Translations under genes and position numbers: made by a program
Shown here: piece after piece, positions 23,804 to 32,779 of the stretch
Numbering within the stretch: position 1 is the first letter of the stretch
Layout: every line of letters starts with the position of its first letter
The notes under the pieces: generated by a model
What the model was told of the DNA's origin: nothing
Databases searched by the model: none
What the model saw: the letters and a program-made list of their open reading frames with translations, nothing else
Origin: Deltaproteobacteria bacterium
GTDB taxonomy: Bacteria > Desulfobacterota > Syntrophobacteria > BM002
Assembly: GCA_020347625.1 (NCBI GenBank)
Contig: CP070735.1
Span: 151,250-187,431, forward strand
Length of the DNA: 36,182 nt
Direction of reading: 5' to 3'

Positions 23804-25270
23804 CTACTCGGACTGTGGTTTCACGGTCACAAAGAACGTCCGGTCAGCACGCTTGATGAAGAACAACAGGGGCTTTCCTTTCTCAGCTTTTCGGATAAGT
23901 TCTTTGTAATCTGCCACGCTCTCAATGGTATTGTGGTTTATCTCCTTGATGAGATCGCCACGGCGCAAGCCAGCCTCGGCACCGGGCGTCCCAGGTTCGA
24001 CAGCCGTAACCAAGGCGCCCTTTTCCCCACGAGGCCACTCAAATCTCTCGGCAAGCTCCGGTGTCAGGGTCTGCACGGTAAGACCTAGATCAGTGGTGAC
24101 TGCTTTGGCAGTAGCAGGCAGTTCATCGGGCATTGTTCCCACCTTAACGGTCAGAGTTTTGCTCTTGCCCTCCCTTACCACTTTCACCTTAACTCGCTTG
24201 TTGGGAGTTGTGTTCGCCACAATCCTTTGAAGGTCGTTAGGCGTCGCCACTGTTTTCCCGTCAAAACTTACGACGATATCACCGCGCTTGATCCCGCCGC
24301 GTTCAGCCGGGGAGTCTGAAATCACCTCTCCCACCAAAGCCCCTTCGGCTTCTTTGAGTTTGAATGATTTGGCGAGCTCCTCGGTAACTTCCTGGATGCT
24401 CACCCCAAGCCAACCTCGTATAACTCTTCCCTTCTCCAGCTGTGGCAACAAGTCCTTGGCAATATTGATGGGTATGGCGAAGCCAATGCCCTGGCCGGTG
24501 GCAACTATGGCGGTGTTTATGCCCACAACCTCACCCTTCATGTTAAACAAGGGCCCGCCGCTGTTGCCGGGGTTGATCGCAGCGTCAGTTTGGAGAAAGT
24601 CATCGTAGGGACCGGCGCCAATCACCCTCCCCTTGGCACTTAGGATACCCACGGTTACGGTACGCTCCAGTCCGAAAGGATTGCCTATGGCCATCACCCA
24701 CTCGCCAACCTTTGCCTCGTCTGAGTCTCCAAGCGGAGCCCCATTGTCAACCTCCAGCCCGTTTTTGGTTTTTATGAGGGCGAGGTCAGTTTTCGGGTCT
24801 CTTCCCACCACCTCAGCCTTGTGTTCCTTGCCATCATCAAGACGAACAATAATTTGATCTGCATTGGCCACCACGTGGTTATTGGTAAGAATGTAACCCT
24901 TTACGGGATCGATGATAACGCCAGAACCGAGGCTACGCTGTGTCTGCTCTCTGGGGATCTGCCCAAAAAATCTTTCAAAAAAGTCGTCACCAAAAAAATC
25001 GCGGAACGGCGAGTTCGGACCGAATGGCTGCGGCGTGGGGCCTCTTTTTATGACCTTTGTGGTGGAGATATTAACCACCACATGAGCAACTTGGTCGACC
25101 AGTTCCGTGAAGGATACCGGCGCGTGGGGGTATGGTTTTATCGACTCCTCAGCCCCTGTAGCAACAGTGTGGAACGTGGGTACGAGTAGGAGGGCCAGCA
25201 CCAAAGACCCCAAAACAAGGGCTTTCCCGAACAGCTTGGTATAGCCGTCTCTCAAATGAATCTTCACCAT
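23804..25270 (-). CDS. degP: DegP/HtrA-type periplasmic serine protease
   Basis: The 488-residue protease has an N-terminal basic stretch and hydrophobic signal (about 14-40), so it acts in the periplasm. The trypsin-like catalytic triad is H132 (TNNHVV), D162 (TDLALI) and S237 (GNSGGP). Two PDZ domains follow (about 285-375 and 395-480), with the typical GLRRGDLI and GGIKRGDIV blocks. It degrades or refolds damaged envelope proteins. GGAG lies 6 bases before ATG. It precedes hsp20 on the same strand, but a 403-bp gap with its own promoter makes separate transcription likely. Confidence 0.96.
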   Translation of the reverse strand: MVKIHLRDGYTKLFGKALVLGSLVLALLLVPTFHTVATGAEESIKPYPHAPVSFTELVDQVAHVVVNISTTKVIKRGPTPQPFGPNSPFRDFFGDDFFERFFGQIPREQTQRSLGSGVIIDPVKGYILTNNHVVANADQIIVRLDDGKEHKAEVVGRDPKTDLALIKTKNGLEVDNGAPLGDSDEAKVGEWVMAIGNPFGLERTVTVGILSAKGRVIGAGPYDDFLQTDAAINPGNSGGPLFNMKGEVVGINTAIVATGQGIGFAIPINIAKDLLPQLEKGRVIRGWLGVSIQEVTEELAKSFKLKEAEGALVGEVISDSPAERGGIKRGDIVVSFDGKTVATPNDLQRIVANTTPNKRVKVKVVREGKSKTLTVKVGTMPDELPATAKAVTTDLGLTVQTLTPELAERFEWPRGEKGALVTAVEPGTPGAEAGLRRGDLIKEINHNTIESVADYKELIRKAEKGKPLLFFIKRADRTFFVTVKPQSE

Positions 25271-25447
25271 ATCAACTCCTTTCTTTATTAGCTAAAAAGC
25301 GTATTACCTCTTGCAGGCTATCAATTTAATCTCAAGCACTCGTCTCAGCAGGCCCTCAGCTTTTATCTCTTATCTGCTTTTAGACAGTGGAAATCGGCCG
25401 AAGTTCCCCGCATGTCGGCAACCTTGCCATTCATTTTATATGGATCT

Positions 25448-25475
25448 AATATAATGCTATTTCTAGCCATGTAAA
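25448..25475 (-). promoter_or_regulatory. Candidate promoter of degP, overlapping a plus-strand -10
   Basis: On the minus strand TTTACA (25475-25470) and TATATT (25453-25448) are 16 bases apart, about 175 bases before the degP ATG. On the plus strand a perfect TATAAT lies at 25450-25455 and could serve the 25523 gene. The two would overlap, so reading of one may exclude the other. Confidence 0.38.
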
Positions 25476-25522
25476 GTTTAGAATAATACAAATACCTAAT
25501 TCCACGGTCCAATCGTTATATT

Positions 25523-27559
25523 ATGGAAATATGGCAATTCAATGACCCGGAACCCCTTCGTCCCTTCATTGGGGTTTTGGACGTCCATGCGCCTCATCTT
25601 GTTGACAGCGCCCGGCGTCTTTTCAACTGTAATGGTGCAAAGGCTCGAGTGCACCTCTCCCATCTGGCCCAGGGTCTGATTGACAACTCCAAGACCGTCC
25701 GTGAGGCAGTTCGCATCCTTATTTTTAGCCCGCCAGTGGAAGACGAAATCGGTCACTTCCGCCGTCTTGTCAGGTGGCTTCCTCACTGGCTGCCGCGCGG
25801 CTGGCACGAACAGGTAATTTTGCGCCAGTTTGTGACAGAACTCGCCTCATCTACAGAGAATCGTCAGAATTTGCAGCCCATAGCCCTAGTTTTACAAACA
25901 GCTTTTAAACGGAGATCTCGCTTGGACCGCAAGGAGCTGGTTGGTTTAACTCAGCCAATAGACCTCACTGCGCGTAAGCTCCTCCTTTCCTTACTTGCAC
26001 CACGTCTTCCTCACCCTCTGAATCCTGGACTCAGAAGGCGGCTGCTGGGAACCAAGAATCTTTCACTCGGACAGATCTATGAAACACTTGCAGTCGCCAG
26101 TCGACTCACACCCATGGGGGGCCACAGATACTGGCGAAAGATGGTACTGCTTTCAAATCTGGCCACCCCGTCAATCCCGAACCTGGATCAAGGTCGAATC
26201 AAAGGCGCATGTTTGGAGCGTGAAGGAGCACTTCGTATCCGGTCCTGGGACCGGCGGCGACCCGAGGAGATAGCTTTTCTCGAAAGGTTGATTTCCTACC
26301 AGGCAAACGAACTTGTTGAGGTCTATCGTCTAGCCAAGGAAGTGAGCCGACAGACCCAGCGCGTTGTCTTGACTCTTCACAACGCCAGCCTTGGGGCGGC
26401 CACCGGCTGGGGAACTCCCTCATTCGCCCAGCAGGTACCGGAAAAGGTCGCAGCTGATTTTGCCGACCGGGTCAACTTTATGCGGAAGGATTTTGAGGAA
26501 AAGCTCTCTTCACAATGTAAATCATCCAAACTTCAGTCGAGTGTATCAGTTAAAGAGCAGGCCGATAATTTGTTGCGCCTTTGGGGAAAACGTCTGGTTA
26601 GACCCAGACTGCTAAAGGATCTCTGGGCTCTGCGGGTGAGCTTGCTGCTCAACGGACTGCCGTTTGAAAAATGGGAACACCTCTTCATTCAAACGAGGGA
26701 ATTGCTGGCTGATGATGATTACCAACGGTTAACCCAGGGAAAAAACTTTGCCATTACCTTTAGTTCACTACCGGTAGTTCACCAGCGATTGCGAACAACG
26801 CTATCCTGGTACCTCGAGAAAAAGGCAAACCACAGTTCTTTTCTCAATTTGCTCTGGGGCTTAATTTCTACTGGCAAAGAGTGGCTCCGGACCGGGAGAC
26901 TTCCGTATATTGTTTTTCCCATAATTGACAAATTTTTTGTCTCTTCTTTACGCGACCGTGATTTAGATTACTTGCCCCGCTTTGTGGAACTGGTCAGCCA
27001 CATGGGCCATGAACCTTTGTATCTTTTAATTGACGACACATCCAGAGCAGCGCACCCGAGCCTACAGTTGGCCATGAAGCACTGGCAAAAACGGAGCGGT
27101 TTTGCTGGTCTGGGTGTTTTTGCCGACCAGGGCGAGCTGGCAGCACCTCCGCTCGAGACCATCCTTGCCTCTAGTTCTCCGGTTCGCCTTTTTGCGCTTC
27201 GCCCCCTGAGCCAGGTGCATAACCCGGTCTCTTTTAACACCCTGCTCGACCAGAGACCCTGTAACTTTCTTAGCCCATCGCAATATGATTCTTCCTGGAA
27301 AGACAACTTACCATTTCTCTATCACGGCACCCTGGTCTCCCCATTAGCCGGGACAGTGAACCAGACGGAGGAATTTTCACCTGTCTTAACGACTTCGGCT
27401 GGCCCTATGGCCTTTGGCACCTATTATCGCTGCAGACTCCGACACCTTGCCCTGGAACGGCTGGGCTTTCCGAGCAGAGAAGAAATTGTAGACGACAGCG
27501 ATACTCGAAGCCTGAATCTTCTCTGGCGTGAGTATGGCGCTTTGGCGAATCTACTGTAA
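25523..27559 (+). CDS. Uncharacterised 678-residue soluble protein
   Basis: I do not recognise this protein. It has no signal peptide and no membrane helix. It is rich in Leu and Arg and seems mostly helical up to about residue 420. A C-terminal part (about 480-640) with short hydrophobic strands, including YIVFPIIDKFFVSSLRDRD and PLYLLIDDTSRAAHP, might be an alpha/beta domain; the LLIDD strand end recalls VWA or PIN-like acidic sites, without proof. ATG 25523 has no ribosome binding site, and an in-frame start further in is possible, but coding sequence continues from the N-terminus without gap. It lies alone between divergent degP and convergent galU, so context says little. Long intact frame and codon use make it a true gene. 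Confidence 0.75.
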   Translation: MEIWQFNDPEPLRPFIGVLDVHAPHLVDSARRLFNCNGAKARVHLSHLAQGLIDNSKTVREAVRILIFSPPVEDEIGHFRRLVRWLPHWLPRGWHEQVILRQFVTELASSTENRQNLQPIALVLQTAFKRRSRLDRKELVGLTQPIDLTARKLLLSLLAPRLPHPLNPGLRRRLLGTKNLSLGQIYETLAVASRLTPMGGHRYWRKMVLLSNLATPSIPNLDQGRIKGACLEREGALRIRSWDRRRPEEIAFLERLISYQANELVEVYRLAKEVSRQTQRVVLTLHNASLGAATGWGTPSFAQQVPEKVAADFADRVNFMRKDFEEKLSSQCKSSKLQSSVSVKEQADNLLRLWGKRLVRPRLLKDLWALRVSLLLNGLPFEKWEHLFIQTRELLADDDYQRLTQGKNFAITFSSLPVVHQRLRTTLSWYLEKKANHSSFLNLLWGLISTGKEWLRTGRLPYIVFPIIDKFFVSSLRDRDLDYLPRFVELVSHMGHEPLYLLIDDTSRAAHPSLQLAMKHWQKRSGFAGLGVFADQGELAAPPLETILASSSPVRLFALRPLSQVHNPVSFNTLLDQRPCNFLSPSQYDSSWKDNLPFLYHGTLVSPLAGTVNQTEEFSPVLTTSAGPMAFGTYYRCRLRHLALERLGFPSREEIVDDSDTRSLNLLWREYGALANLL

Positions 27560-27566
27560 GAAGATG

Positions 27567-27642
27567 AGCTGTCAGGGACAGATTGCGGATCGGCAATTGC
27601 TGATTTCGCATTTTAGTATTTTTAAGCTGATCGCTGACAGCT
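27567..27642. repeat. Inverted repeat between convergent genes
   Basis: AGCTGTCAG (27567-27575) pairs with CTGACAGCT (27634-27642). Between and after them are related words (CAATTGCTGAT, GCTGATTGCTG). A similar word (GCAGCTGACAGC) occurs near 18901. It is probably a decayed dispersed repeat; a role as a long-loop terminator for the 25523 gene is possible. Confidence 0.5.
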
Positions 27643-27748
27643 GATTGCTGCTGAATAGTTGTTCAGTGGTGAATTCAGAATCTACTTTGGAATGGAGGGT
27701 TATGCAGGGAGGAACTGGTAAGCTGAGTCACAGATTCTGTTTAAGAAG

Positions 27749-28582
27749 CTACTTGCTTTCCGAATGGAGATTTGCTGCCCAATAACCAGCGGGATTTCCC
27801 ACGTCAAAACCATACCCCGTCAGCACCACGGCCAGTAAGCCTTTCTCCTCAGCGACGGCCTGCAAAACTGGAACATCGTCCAGCTCATTCACAGCGTGAG
27901 AGCGATATTGTTCAATGTAGTCAAAAAAGTGTGGCAAGTGTATGGAGCCACCGAAATTCTTGAGAACACTGGTCCCGGCAGGAATGCGCAGAGGGTCAGC
28001 AGATTTGTCTGAAAACTTAGAAACCCTCAGTAGTCGCTTGTTCTCTCCAGAAATGCTTTCTGTATTAAGGATACCCACATTGCCGAAACGCGAGGCCTCC
28101 TTCTCCCCCAAGCTGATAGCTCCCACCATGTCTTGGGGGTGACGAGCAAAGAATGGAATCATCTGAGCTATCACTGGGAGCCCATCCAGTAAAATGTTAT
28201 CCGGCATCACCAGCGCAAATGGCTCACCATCCACAAATTCCCGGCAGAGACTGACCGCATCCGCCAGCCCAGTAGGGGCAGGTTGAACAAAAAAGCTGAA
28301 TTTACAGGCTCTAAACAGCACTTCCAGGTGGGCATCCAATCTCGGCGCCAGGAACTCGGGTGGGTCCCCCAGCAGAAACTGTCGGATACTTTCTTTGGCG
28401 GGACTGATAACCACCGCGATTTGGCGAACGCCGCTGGCAGCTAGGCTCTCAATCGCATGGACGATCAAGGGTTTCGCTGCCACCGTCAGGAGCTCTTTGG
28501 GCAAATCGCCTGCGATGGCCCGCACCCTGGTACCCAAACCAGCGGCCGGGATGACGGCCTTACGCACCGTCGTAGAGTACAC
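27749..28582 (-). CDS. galU: UTP-glucose-1-phosphate uridylyltransferase-like nucleotidyltransferase
   Basis: The protein (277 residues) follows the GalU family: the nucleotide-binding loop AAGLGTR near the N-terminus, the PKELL block for the uracil/phosphate contact, ALVMPDNI (family usually LPDD/E) for the Mg site and a C-terminal GYGFDVGNPAGYW segment. It should make UDP-glucose from UTP and glucose-1-phosphate for surface sugars, though other sugar-1-phosphates are possible. GTG 28582 has GGAGG 6 bases upstream; GTG 28567 is the alternative, and a frame to 28603 is longer but has no site. It overlaps the upstream lipoprotein gene by 23 bases, so the two are coupled. Confidence 0.87.
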   Translation of the reverse strand: MYSTTVRKAVIPAAGLGTRVRAIAGDLPKELLTVAAKPLIVHAIESLAASGVRQIAVVISPAKESIRQFLLGDPPEFLAPRLDAHLEVLFRACKFSFFVQPAPTGLADAVSLCREFVDGEPFALVMPDNILLDGLPVIAQMIPFFARHPQDMVGAISLGEKEASRFGNVGILNTESISGENKRLLRVSKFSDKSADPLRIPAGTSVLKNFGGSIHLPHFFDYIEQYRSHAVNELDDVPVLQAVAEEKGLLAVVLTGYGFDVGNPAGYWAANLHSESK

Positions 28583-29066
28583 GGTAGCCCTCCATCTCCA
28601 CATCGTCCAAAAATGATCGGTAGACGTCTATCCCAATCTCGTCCGCTGGCTCCCAACCGTCCTTGAACATGCCCTTTTTCTCGACGAGAATGTGCAGCCT
28701 GACCTCCGTTCGGTTTCTTTCCAGGGGTTTGAGGGCAGCCTTCACCATACTCCTGTAGCGGCCTTCTACAAGCCACTCGCTCTGAATGTAAAGCGAATTG
28801 CTCTGCTCCTCATCCAAATAAAACTTCTTCTTGTCCAGTACCCGCTTCACCGCCTCTCTGATAATGTCCAATCTTGACTGGTAAACTCTGGTCTCCGGTC
28901 GGTTCGGAACGGTCTCTTGCCTTTGGGTCATGGGGGTGCAGTTAGCCAGCAGAACGGTCAAGCTCAAAAGCAATACCGGCAGCGACAGTTTGCTGCGTCT
29001 TGAGCGGTTGTACGTTCCACTGCTGACCCTTGTTTTCCTTGAGTTTTGCGTTGACAAATGGTCCAT
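28560..29066 (-). CDS. Lipoprotein of unknown function
   Basis: The protein of 168 residues has a long basic N-region and a lipoprotein signal ending in LLANC (lipidated Cys about residue 42), followed by a soluble domain of about 125 residues with helix, strand and helix pattern and a WLVEGRYRSM stretch. It resembles small envelope lipoproteins, but I cannot name a family. ATG 29066 is preferred; an ATG at 29123 would almost abut the divergent pcm gene. Ribosome binding is weak (GGTAG). It overlaps the galU start, suggesting joint regulation. Confidence 0.75.
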   Translation of the reverse strand: MDHLSTQNSRKTRVSSGTYNRSRRSKLSLPVLLLSLTVLLANCTPMTQRQETVPNRPETRVYQSRLDIIREAVKRVLDKKKFYLDEEQSNSLYIQSEWLVEGRYRSMVKAALKPLERNRTEVRLHILVEKKGMFKDGWEPADEIGIDVYRSFLDDVEMEGYRVLYDGA

Positions 29067-29125
29067 GGCTAATCTACCTTTAACTATCTTTCTGTGGAAG
29101 TTTTCAGTTAATCGGAAGGGCACTC

Positions 29126-29770
29126 GTGGAGTTTGCTACTGCTCGTAATCGCATGGTTGAAAGCCAGCTCATCAGCCGCGGCATTAAGGATGAGCGAGTC
29201 CTGGAGACCATGCGCAAAGTGCCCCGCCATAGCTTTCTTGAAGAGGCACTTGTCAGCCAAGCTTACAACGATCACCCTCTTCCCATTGGTGAGAAGCAAA
29301 CAATATCTCAACCCTACATGGTGGCTTTGATGACCGAGGCCCTAGAACTCCAGGGGCACGAGAAAGTTTTGGAGATCGGAACCGGCTCCGGTTATCAGAC
29401 GGCAATCCTAGCAGAACTTGCAGAGAAAATCTATTCTATTGAACGTATTCGTTCTTTATCAGCCAAGGCCCAGCGTATCCTCGACAAGTTAGGCTACTTC
29501 AACGTGGTTTTAGTAGTAGGAGACGGCACCGTTGGCTTAAAAGAAGAGGCTCCTTTCGATGCCATAATTGTCACCGCTGGCTCCCCTGATGTGCCGCAAC
29601 CCCTTGTGGATCAACTGGCTATGGGTGGAAGGCTGGTCATCCCGGTGGGCGATCGCTATACCCAGTCTCTCATGCAAGTTGTCCGGGTAAAGGAGGGCAT
29701 TACAAAAACAGATTTGGGCGGTTGTCGTTTTGTCAGTCTGCTGGGCCAGCACGGCTGGGAGGACTCCTAA
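29126..29770 (+). CDS. pcm: Protein-L-isoaspartate O-methyltransferase
   Basis: The 214-residue SAM-dependent enzyme methylates isoaspartyl residues in aged proteins so they can be repaired. The Pcm landmarks are all there: VPRHSF, the substrate loop DHPLPIG with TISQPYMVA, the SAM-binding [13 protein letters not shown] and the IIVTAG strand (family usually VTAA). GTG 29126 is preceded by GAAGGG at 5-6 bases. Its stop overlaps the start of the next gene (TAATG), so the pair is coupled. It diverges from the lipoprotein-galU pair over a 59-bp gap. Confidence 0.95.
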   Translation: MEFATARNRMVESQLISRGIKDERVLETMRKVPRHSFLEEALVSQAYNDHPLPIGEKQTISQPYMVALMTEALELQGHEKVLEIGTGSGYQTAILAELAEKIYSIERIRSLSAKAQRILDKLGYFNVVLVVGDGTVGLKEEAPFDAIIVTAGSPDVPQPLVDQLAMGGRLVIPVGDRYTQSLMQVVRVKEGITKTDLGGCRFVSLLGQHGWEDS

Positions 29771-30228
29771 TGAGTCAACGGGCTCTCATTATTGGCGTGA
29801 TTGGTGCCGGACAATGTGACAGCACCATCTACCAACTTGCTCAGGACGTGGGTGAAGAAATTGGCCGGAGAGGTGCTGTTCTGGTTTGCGGCGGCCTGGG
29901 TGGGGTGATGGAAGCAGCCGCCATGGGCACTTCTTCGGTTGGCGGAATTACGGTTGGCATCCTCCCGGGCCCCTCTACCCATGCAGCCAATCGTCATATC
30001 AAGATAGCGGTGGCCACGGACATGGGGCAGGCCCGCAATGTGATCATCGCCCACACGGCCGACGGTCTGGTGGCAGTGGCCGGCGGCGCCGGGACACTAT
30101 CCGAAATAGGTCACGCTTTGAAGATCGGCAAACCGGTTGTGGGGCTTAAAACCATTCCCGATCTTCGAGGTGTCCACTACGTCGACACCGCCCGAGACGC
30201 AATTAACCGTATTTTTGAACTAATTTAG
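29770..30228 (+). CDS. SLOG/LOG-like (TIGR00725 family) nucleotide-binding protein
   Basis: The 152-residue Rossmann-like protein matches the TIGR00725 family, related to LOG phosphoribohydrolases and the SLOG fold: GVIGAG near the start, VCGGLGGVMEAAA, and VAVAGGAGTLSEIGHA, where the LOG family has PGGxGTxxE. The function in bacteria is not settled; nucleotide or nucleotide-sugar cleavage or binding is likely. ATG 29770 overlaps the pcm stop. Its stop overlaps the convergent patatin gene stop by 3-4 bases. Confidence 0.88.
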   Translation: MSQRALIIGVIGAGQCDSTIYQLAQDVGEEIGRRGAVLVCGGLGGVMEAAAMGTSSVGGITVGILPGPSTHAANRHIKIAVATDMGQARNVIIAHTADGLVAVAGGAGTLSEIGHALKIGKPVVGLKTIPDLRGVHYVDTARDAINRIFELI

Positions 30229-31226
30229 CTTGCTTTCTTCTTCTGCCTATATTTCTTCTTCCATTCGTCAAAATCCCATGTTTCAAGGAATTTCTTGGCA
30301 ACTTTTACACCGTTCTCATACAGTGCCTGGCTTTCTTCCTGAGTTATGTTGAAGTCGGTGGTTCCTATTTCCTTCTCGACACCGTTTACCGTTATGACTG
30401 TCGGAATGCCAACTGTCCTGTCGTAGTCTCCCTTTGATTTGGATATATGGTAGCTGTCATGGGCATCCAGCATGGTACCCACAATAGCCTTAAGAAAGCT
30501 GATGGGATTGTTGATGGGGTTTCTTTTGGCTTGCTTTAATTCTCTTTTGTCCGGTTCCATGAGTTTGAACCCAAATGTGGGCCAGGGTGGATCTCCAGTA
30601 CCATCATCCAACAGCCAAATTGGATAGTTGCTCAAGAGCCCACCATCAACAATGAAATGTTTTCTGCCGCTGGTGTCACGAAGCTCCACTGGTTCAAAGA
30701 AAAAGGGAATGCTCATACTCATCCTCACAGCCCTTGAGATGCTGAATTCATCGGGCTCGAGACCGAACAACCTCAGGTCTCCGGGAAGAACGAGCAGCCT
30801 TCTATCGGTAATATCAGCTGCGATGGCTTGGAATTTGTATTTGTACTGCTCCTCTTTGTAACCTGTTGTGATGTCACCAAAGGTGGTCTTCCCTTTAGCC
30901 ACCAGTAATCCCTCGAGCCAATTTTCAAAGAACTCCCCCTCGTAGATCCCATACTCAAAACCAATACTCAGGCTCTTTCCCAAAAAACCCAGCTTGTCCA
31001 GCAAGCCTTCGTCTTTGAAGTCATTGTAATTGAGTTGCTCGAGTTCTTTCTTCAGTTCGGCAGAGCTGTAGCCCACCGCCAGAAGTGAGGCTACAATGGC
31101 TCCCGCTGAAGTACCTGATAGATTCTCAAGTACATAGCCTGCTTTTTCTATCTCAGAAATCGCACCAACCAACCCTATACCCTTGACCCCACCGCCTTCA
31201 AAAACCGCATCAGCTTTTTGTGCCAT
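30225..31226 (-). CDS. Patatin-like phospholipase
   Basis: The 333-residue enzyme has all patatin features: the oxyanion loop EGGGVKG (10-16), nucleophile S40 in GTSAG (38-42) and catalytic D194 in DGG (194-196). Patatins cleave acyl chains from membrane lipids; some act in defence or as secreted effectors. There is no signal peptide or membrane helix, so it acts from the cytoplasm or needs a secretion system. ATG 31226 has GAAGGAG 6-7 bases upstream; a longer frame to 31265 lacks one. It is the last gene of a seven-gene minus-strand cluster (30225-35745). No cyclic nucleotide synthase (as in CBASS) is near. Confidence 0.93.
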   Translation of the reverse strand: MAQKADAVFEGGGVKGIGLVGAISEIEKAGYVLENLSGTSAGAIVASLLAVGYSSAELKKELEQLNYNDFKDEGLLDKLGFLGKSLSIGFEYGIYEGEFFENWLEGLLVAKGKTTFGDITTGYKEEQYKYKFQAIAADITDRRLLVLPGDLRLFGLEPDEFSISRAVRMSMSIPFFFEPVELRDTSGRKHFIVDGGLLSNYPIWLLDDGTGDPPWPTFGFKLMEPDKRELKQAKRNPINNPISFLKAIVGTMLDAHDSYHISKSKGDYDRTVGIPTVITVNGVEKEIGTTDFNITQEESQALYENGVKVAKKFLETWDFDEWKKKYRQKKKAS

Positions 31227-31316
31227 ATTTATCTCCTTCTCCTGTCCTATAAGACTTGCCCACAACTATTCTTTGATATATGTGCTGGTGGCATTCTTTT
31301 TACCAAGCTGAGGGTT

Positions 31317-32282
31317 CTAAGTTTGCTGCGAATCCCTTGGTGAGGCACCAGCTGCACGGATATTGGCGACCTTTTGAAGCTTATCGAACCAGAACGGGGC
31401 TCCAAGAGAAGCAGCAAGTGCAGTCAGCAGCAAGCCAATGATCTTGTTAACCCACTCCCTACCCTCGGGCCAGGTCTTCCATCCGAGAGGCAGGGTGGCT
31501 TGTTGAACTTCCTGCAAGGCGTTCTGCATTCTTTTTGACGGCGAGCCTGAGCTAGCGGCTTGAGCAGCTAATGTTGCTGAGCCCGAATCTCCAGCCGAAC
31601 TCACCTCGACCACTTGATTATTAGGCTTTGCTGCCTGGTTGGGCTCGGTGGCAGCCTGTTGCTCTAGGAAGCCCCGAGCCTGCGTAACCAGTTTTTCTCG
31701 CAGGGCAGGATCAATGGAGAGCGCTTTGGCAATCTGAATGGTGTCTGCATTTGCCAACACAGTAATAGTAATAGCTAAAACTAGAATGACAAATTGGGCT
31801 TTCCTTTTATACCAGCCAGAAACCCTGTCCATTGAGTCATTGAACCACTTCTCAACATTACCACGTAACTTCTCCAGACTATCCCCCGCGTCATCTAGCA
31901 GGATAAGTAATGTTTTTCTCAGATCGGAACCGTCAGGAAGATTTTCAACCTTGGCTCGTATATTCGCTAACACATCCAGACCACCGGTGTTTTCCGGCGC
32001 AATTAGATTCAACAGAGCCATTGCAAATGTTCGAGGGGGGATGTACGAGGGTTTTCCCCGTTGTTTATAGAGGCTCTTGATCAAGGGATGCTCATAGAAG
32101 TCTCTCTCGAGGCCAGTGATCCCACCGTCCTTTAATAAGTTAGTGATACCTGTTGCAAGAGTTTTTGCCCTCAATTTGAATAAGGATGCCAGCAGCTCGT
32201 TGGCAGCGGTGCATACGATACTCAACAACAGGTACACAAATAGTAGCCCAAGGACGACATCGATCATTTGTAGACCAAACAT
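31317..32282 (-). CDS. Membrane protein of unknown function
   Basis: The 321-residue protein has three hydrophobic segments: about 7-25, 162-178 and 281-297. Between the second and third is a flexible Ala/Ser/Gln-rich stretch (about 205-250). A block around SMDRVSGWYKR (150-160) looks strongly conserved from my memory of hypothetical bacterial membrane proteins, but I cannot name a family. It likely anchors or senses at the inner membrane for the neighbouring hydrolases. AAGGG lies about 8 bases before ATG. It is 90 bp upstream of the patatin gene. Confidence 0.8.
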   Translation of the reverse strand: MFGLQMIDVVLGLLFVYLLLSIVCTAANELLASLFKLRAKTLATGITNLLKDGGITGLERDFYEHPLIKSLYKQRGKPSYIPPRTFAMALLNLIAPENTGGLDVLANIRAKVENLPDGSDLRKTLLILLDDAGDSLEKLRGNVEKWFNDSMDRVSGWYKRKAQFVILVLAITITVLANADTIQIAKALSIDPALREKLVTQARGFLEQQAATEPNQAAKPNNQVVEVSSAGDSGSATLAAQAASSGSPSKRMQNALQEVQQATLPLGWKTWPEGREWVNKIIGLLLTALAASLGAPFWFDKLQKVANIRAAGASPRDSQQT

Positions 32283-32419
32283 TTCAGGTTTCCCTTCTTA
32301 GTTAAATAATTAAAGGTCGAGCCGATCTAATGAATACTTTTGCCGTTATCTCTCGTAACATCAGCCAGCTTGTTGGTCCGACGTTATGACCCCAGCACCA
32401 AGCTATTGTAAGGTTTTCT

Positions 32420-32728
32420 TTAAACTATCAACGCTGCTAGCGATGGGACCCTCTTTGCAATTTCTATTGCAATATTTCCTAACTCCTCAATTTGTGCTTT
32501 TAGCTGCGCTTGCTTGATGTTTTTACGAGAGGCTTCCTTAACAACCGATATGAGCTTGTCATAAACCTCTAGATCGGTAAGGTCGTGGGGAGTAATTGCG
32601 TTGATTTGCTCTCGAGAAAGACCCAGGAGCTCATCGAGCTCTTTTTTGTAAATTCCTTCAAAAGCTTCTCGGTTCCTTTTTAAACTCTCCCTAAGTGCTG
32701 CACGAAATTCTTCGATCTCTGTACTCAT
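32420..32728 (-). CDS. Small helical protein of unknown function
   Basis: The 102-residue, charged protein is predicted almost entirely helical (Glu/Lys/Arg/Leu-rich, possible coiled coil), without membrane helix or signal. AGGAGAG lies about 8 bases before ATG. It lies between the lipoprotein and the membrane protein of the same cluster, so it may be a soluble partner or immunity-type protein. I do not know a family. Confidence 0.72.
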   Translation of the reverse strand: MSTEIEEFRAALRESLKRNREAFEGIYKKELDELLGLSREQINAITPHDLTDLEVYDKLISVVKEASRKNIKQAQLKAQIEELGNIAIEIAKRVPSLAALIV

Positions 32729-32779
32729 GAAAACTCTCCTATTTTCGTAAGTATTGGTATTGCGAAGATATTAAAACTC

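Noticed and set aside
30225-31226. CBASS-type defence with patatin effector
   Set aside because: No cyclic nucleotide synthase, or Cap2/Cap3-type gene, is next to the patatin gene.
29770-31226. Thoeris-like pairing of the SLOG-type protein and patatin
   Set aside because: The genes converge on opposite strands, and no TIR-domain gene is present. The LOG-like gene is coupled to pcm instead.
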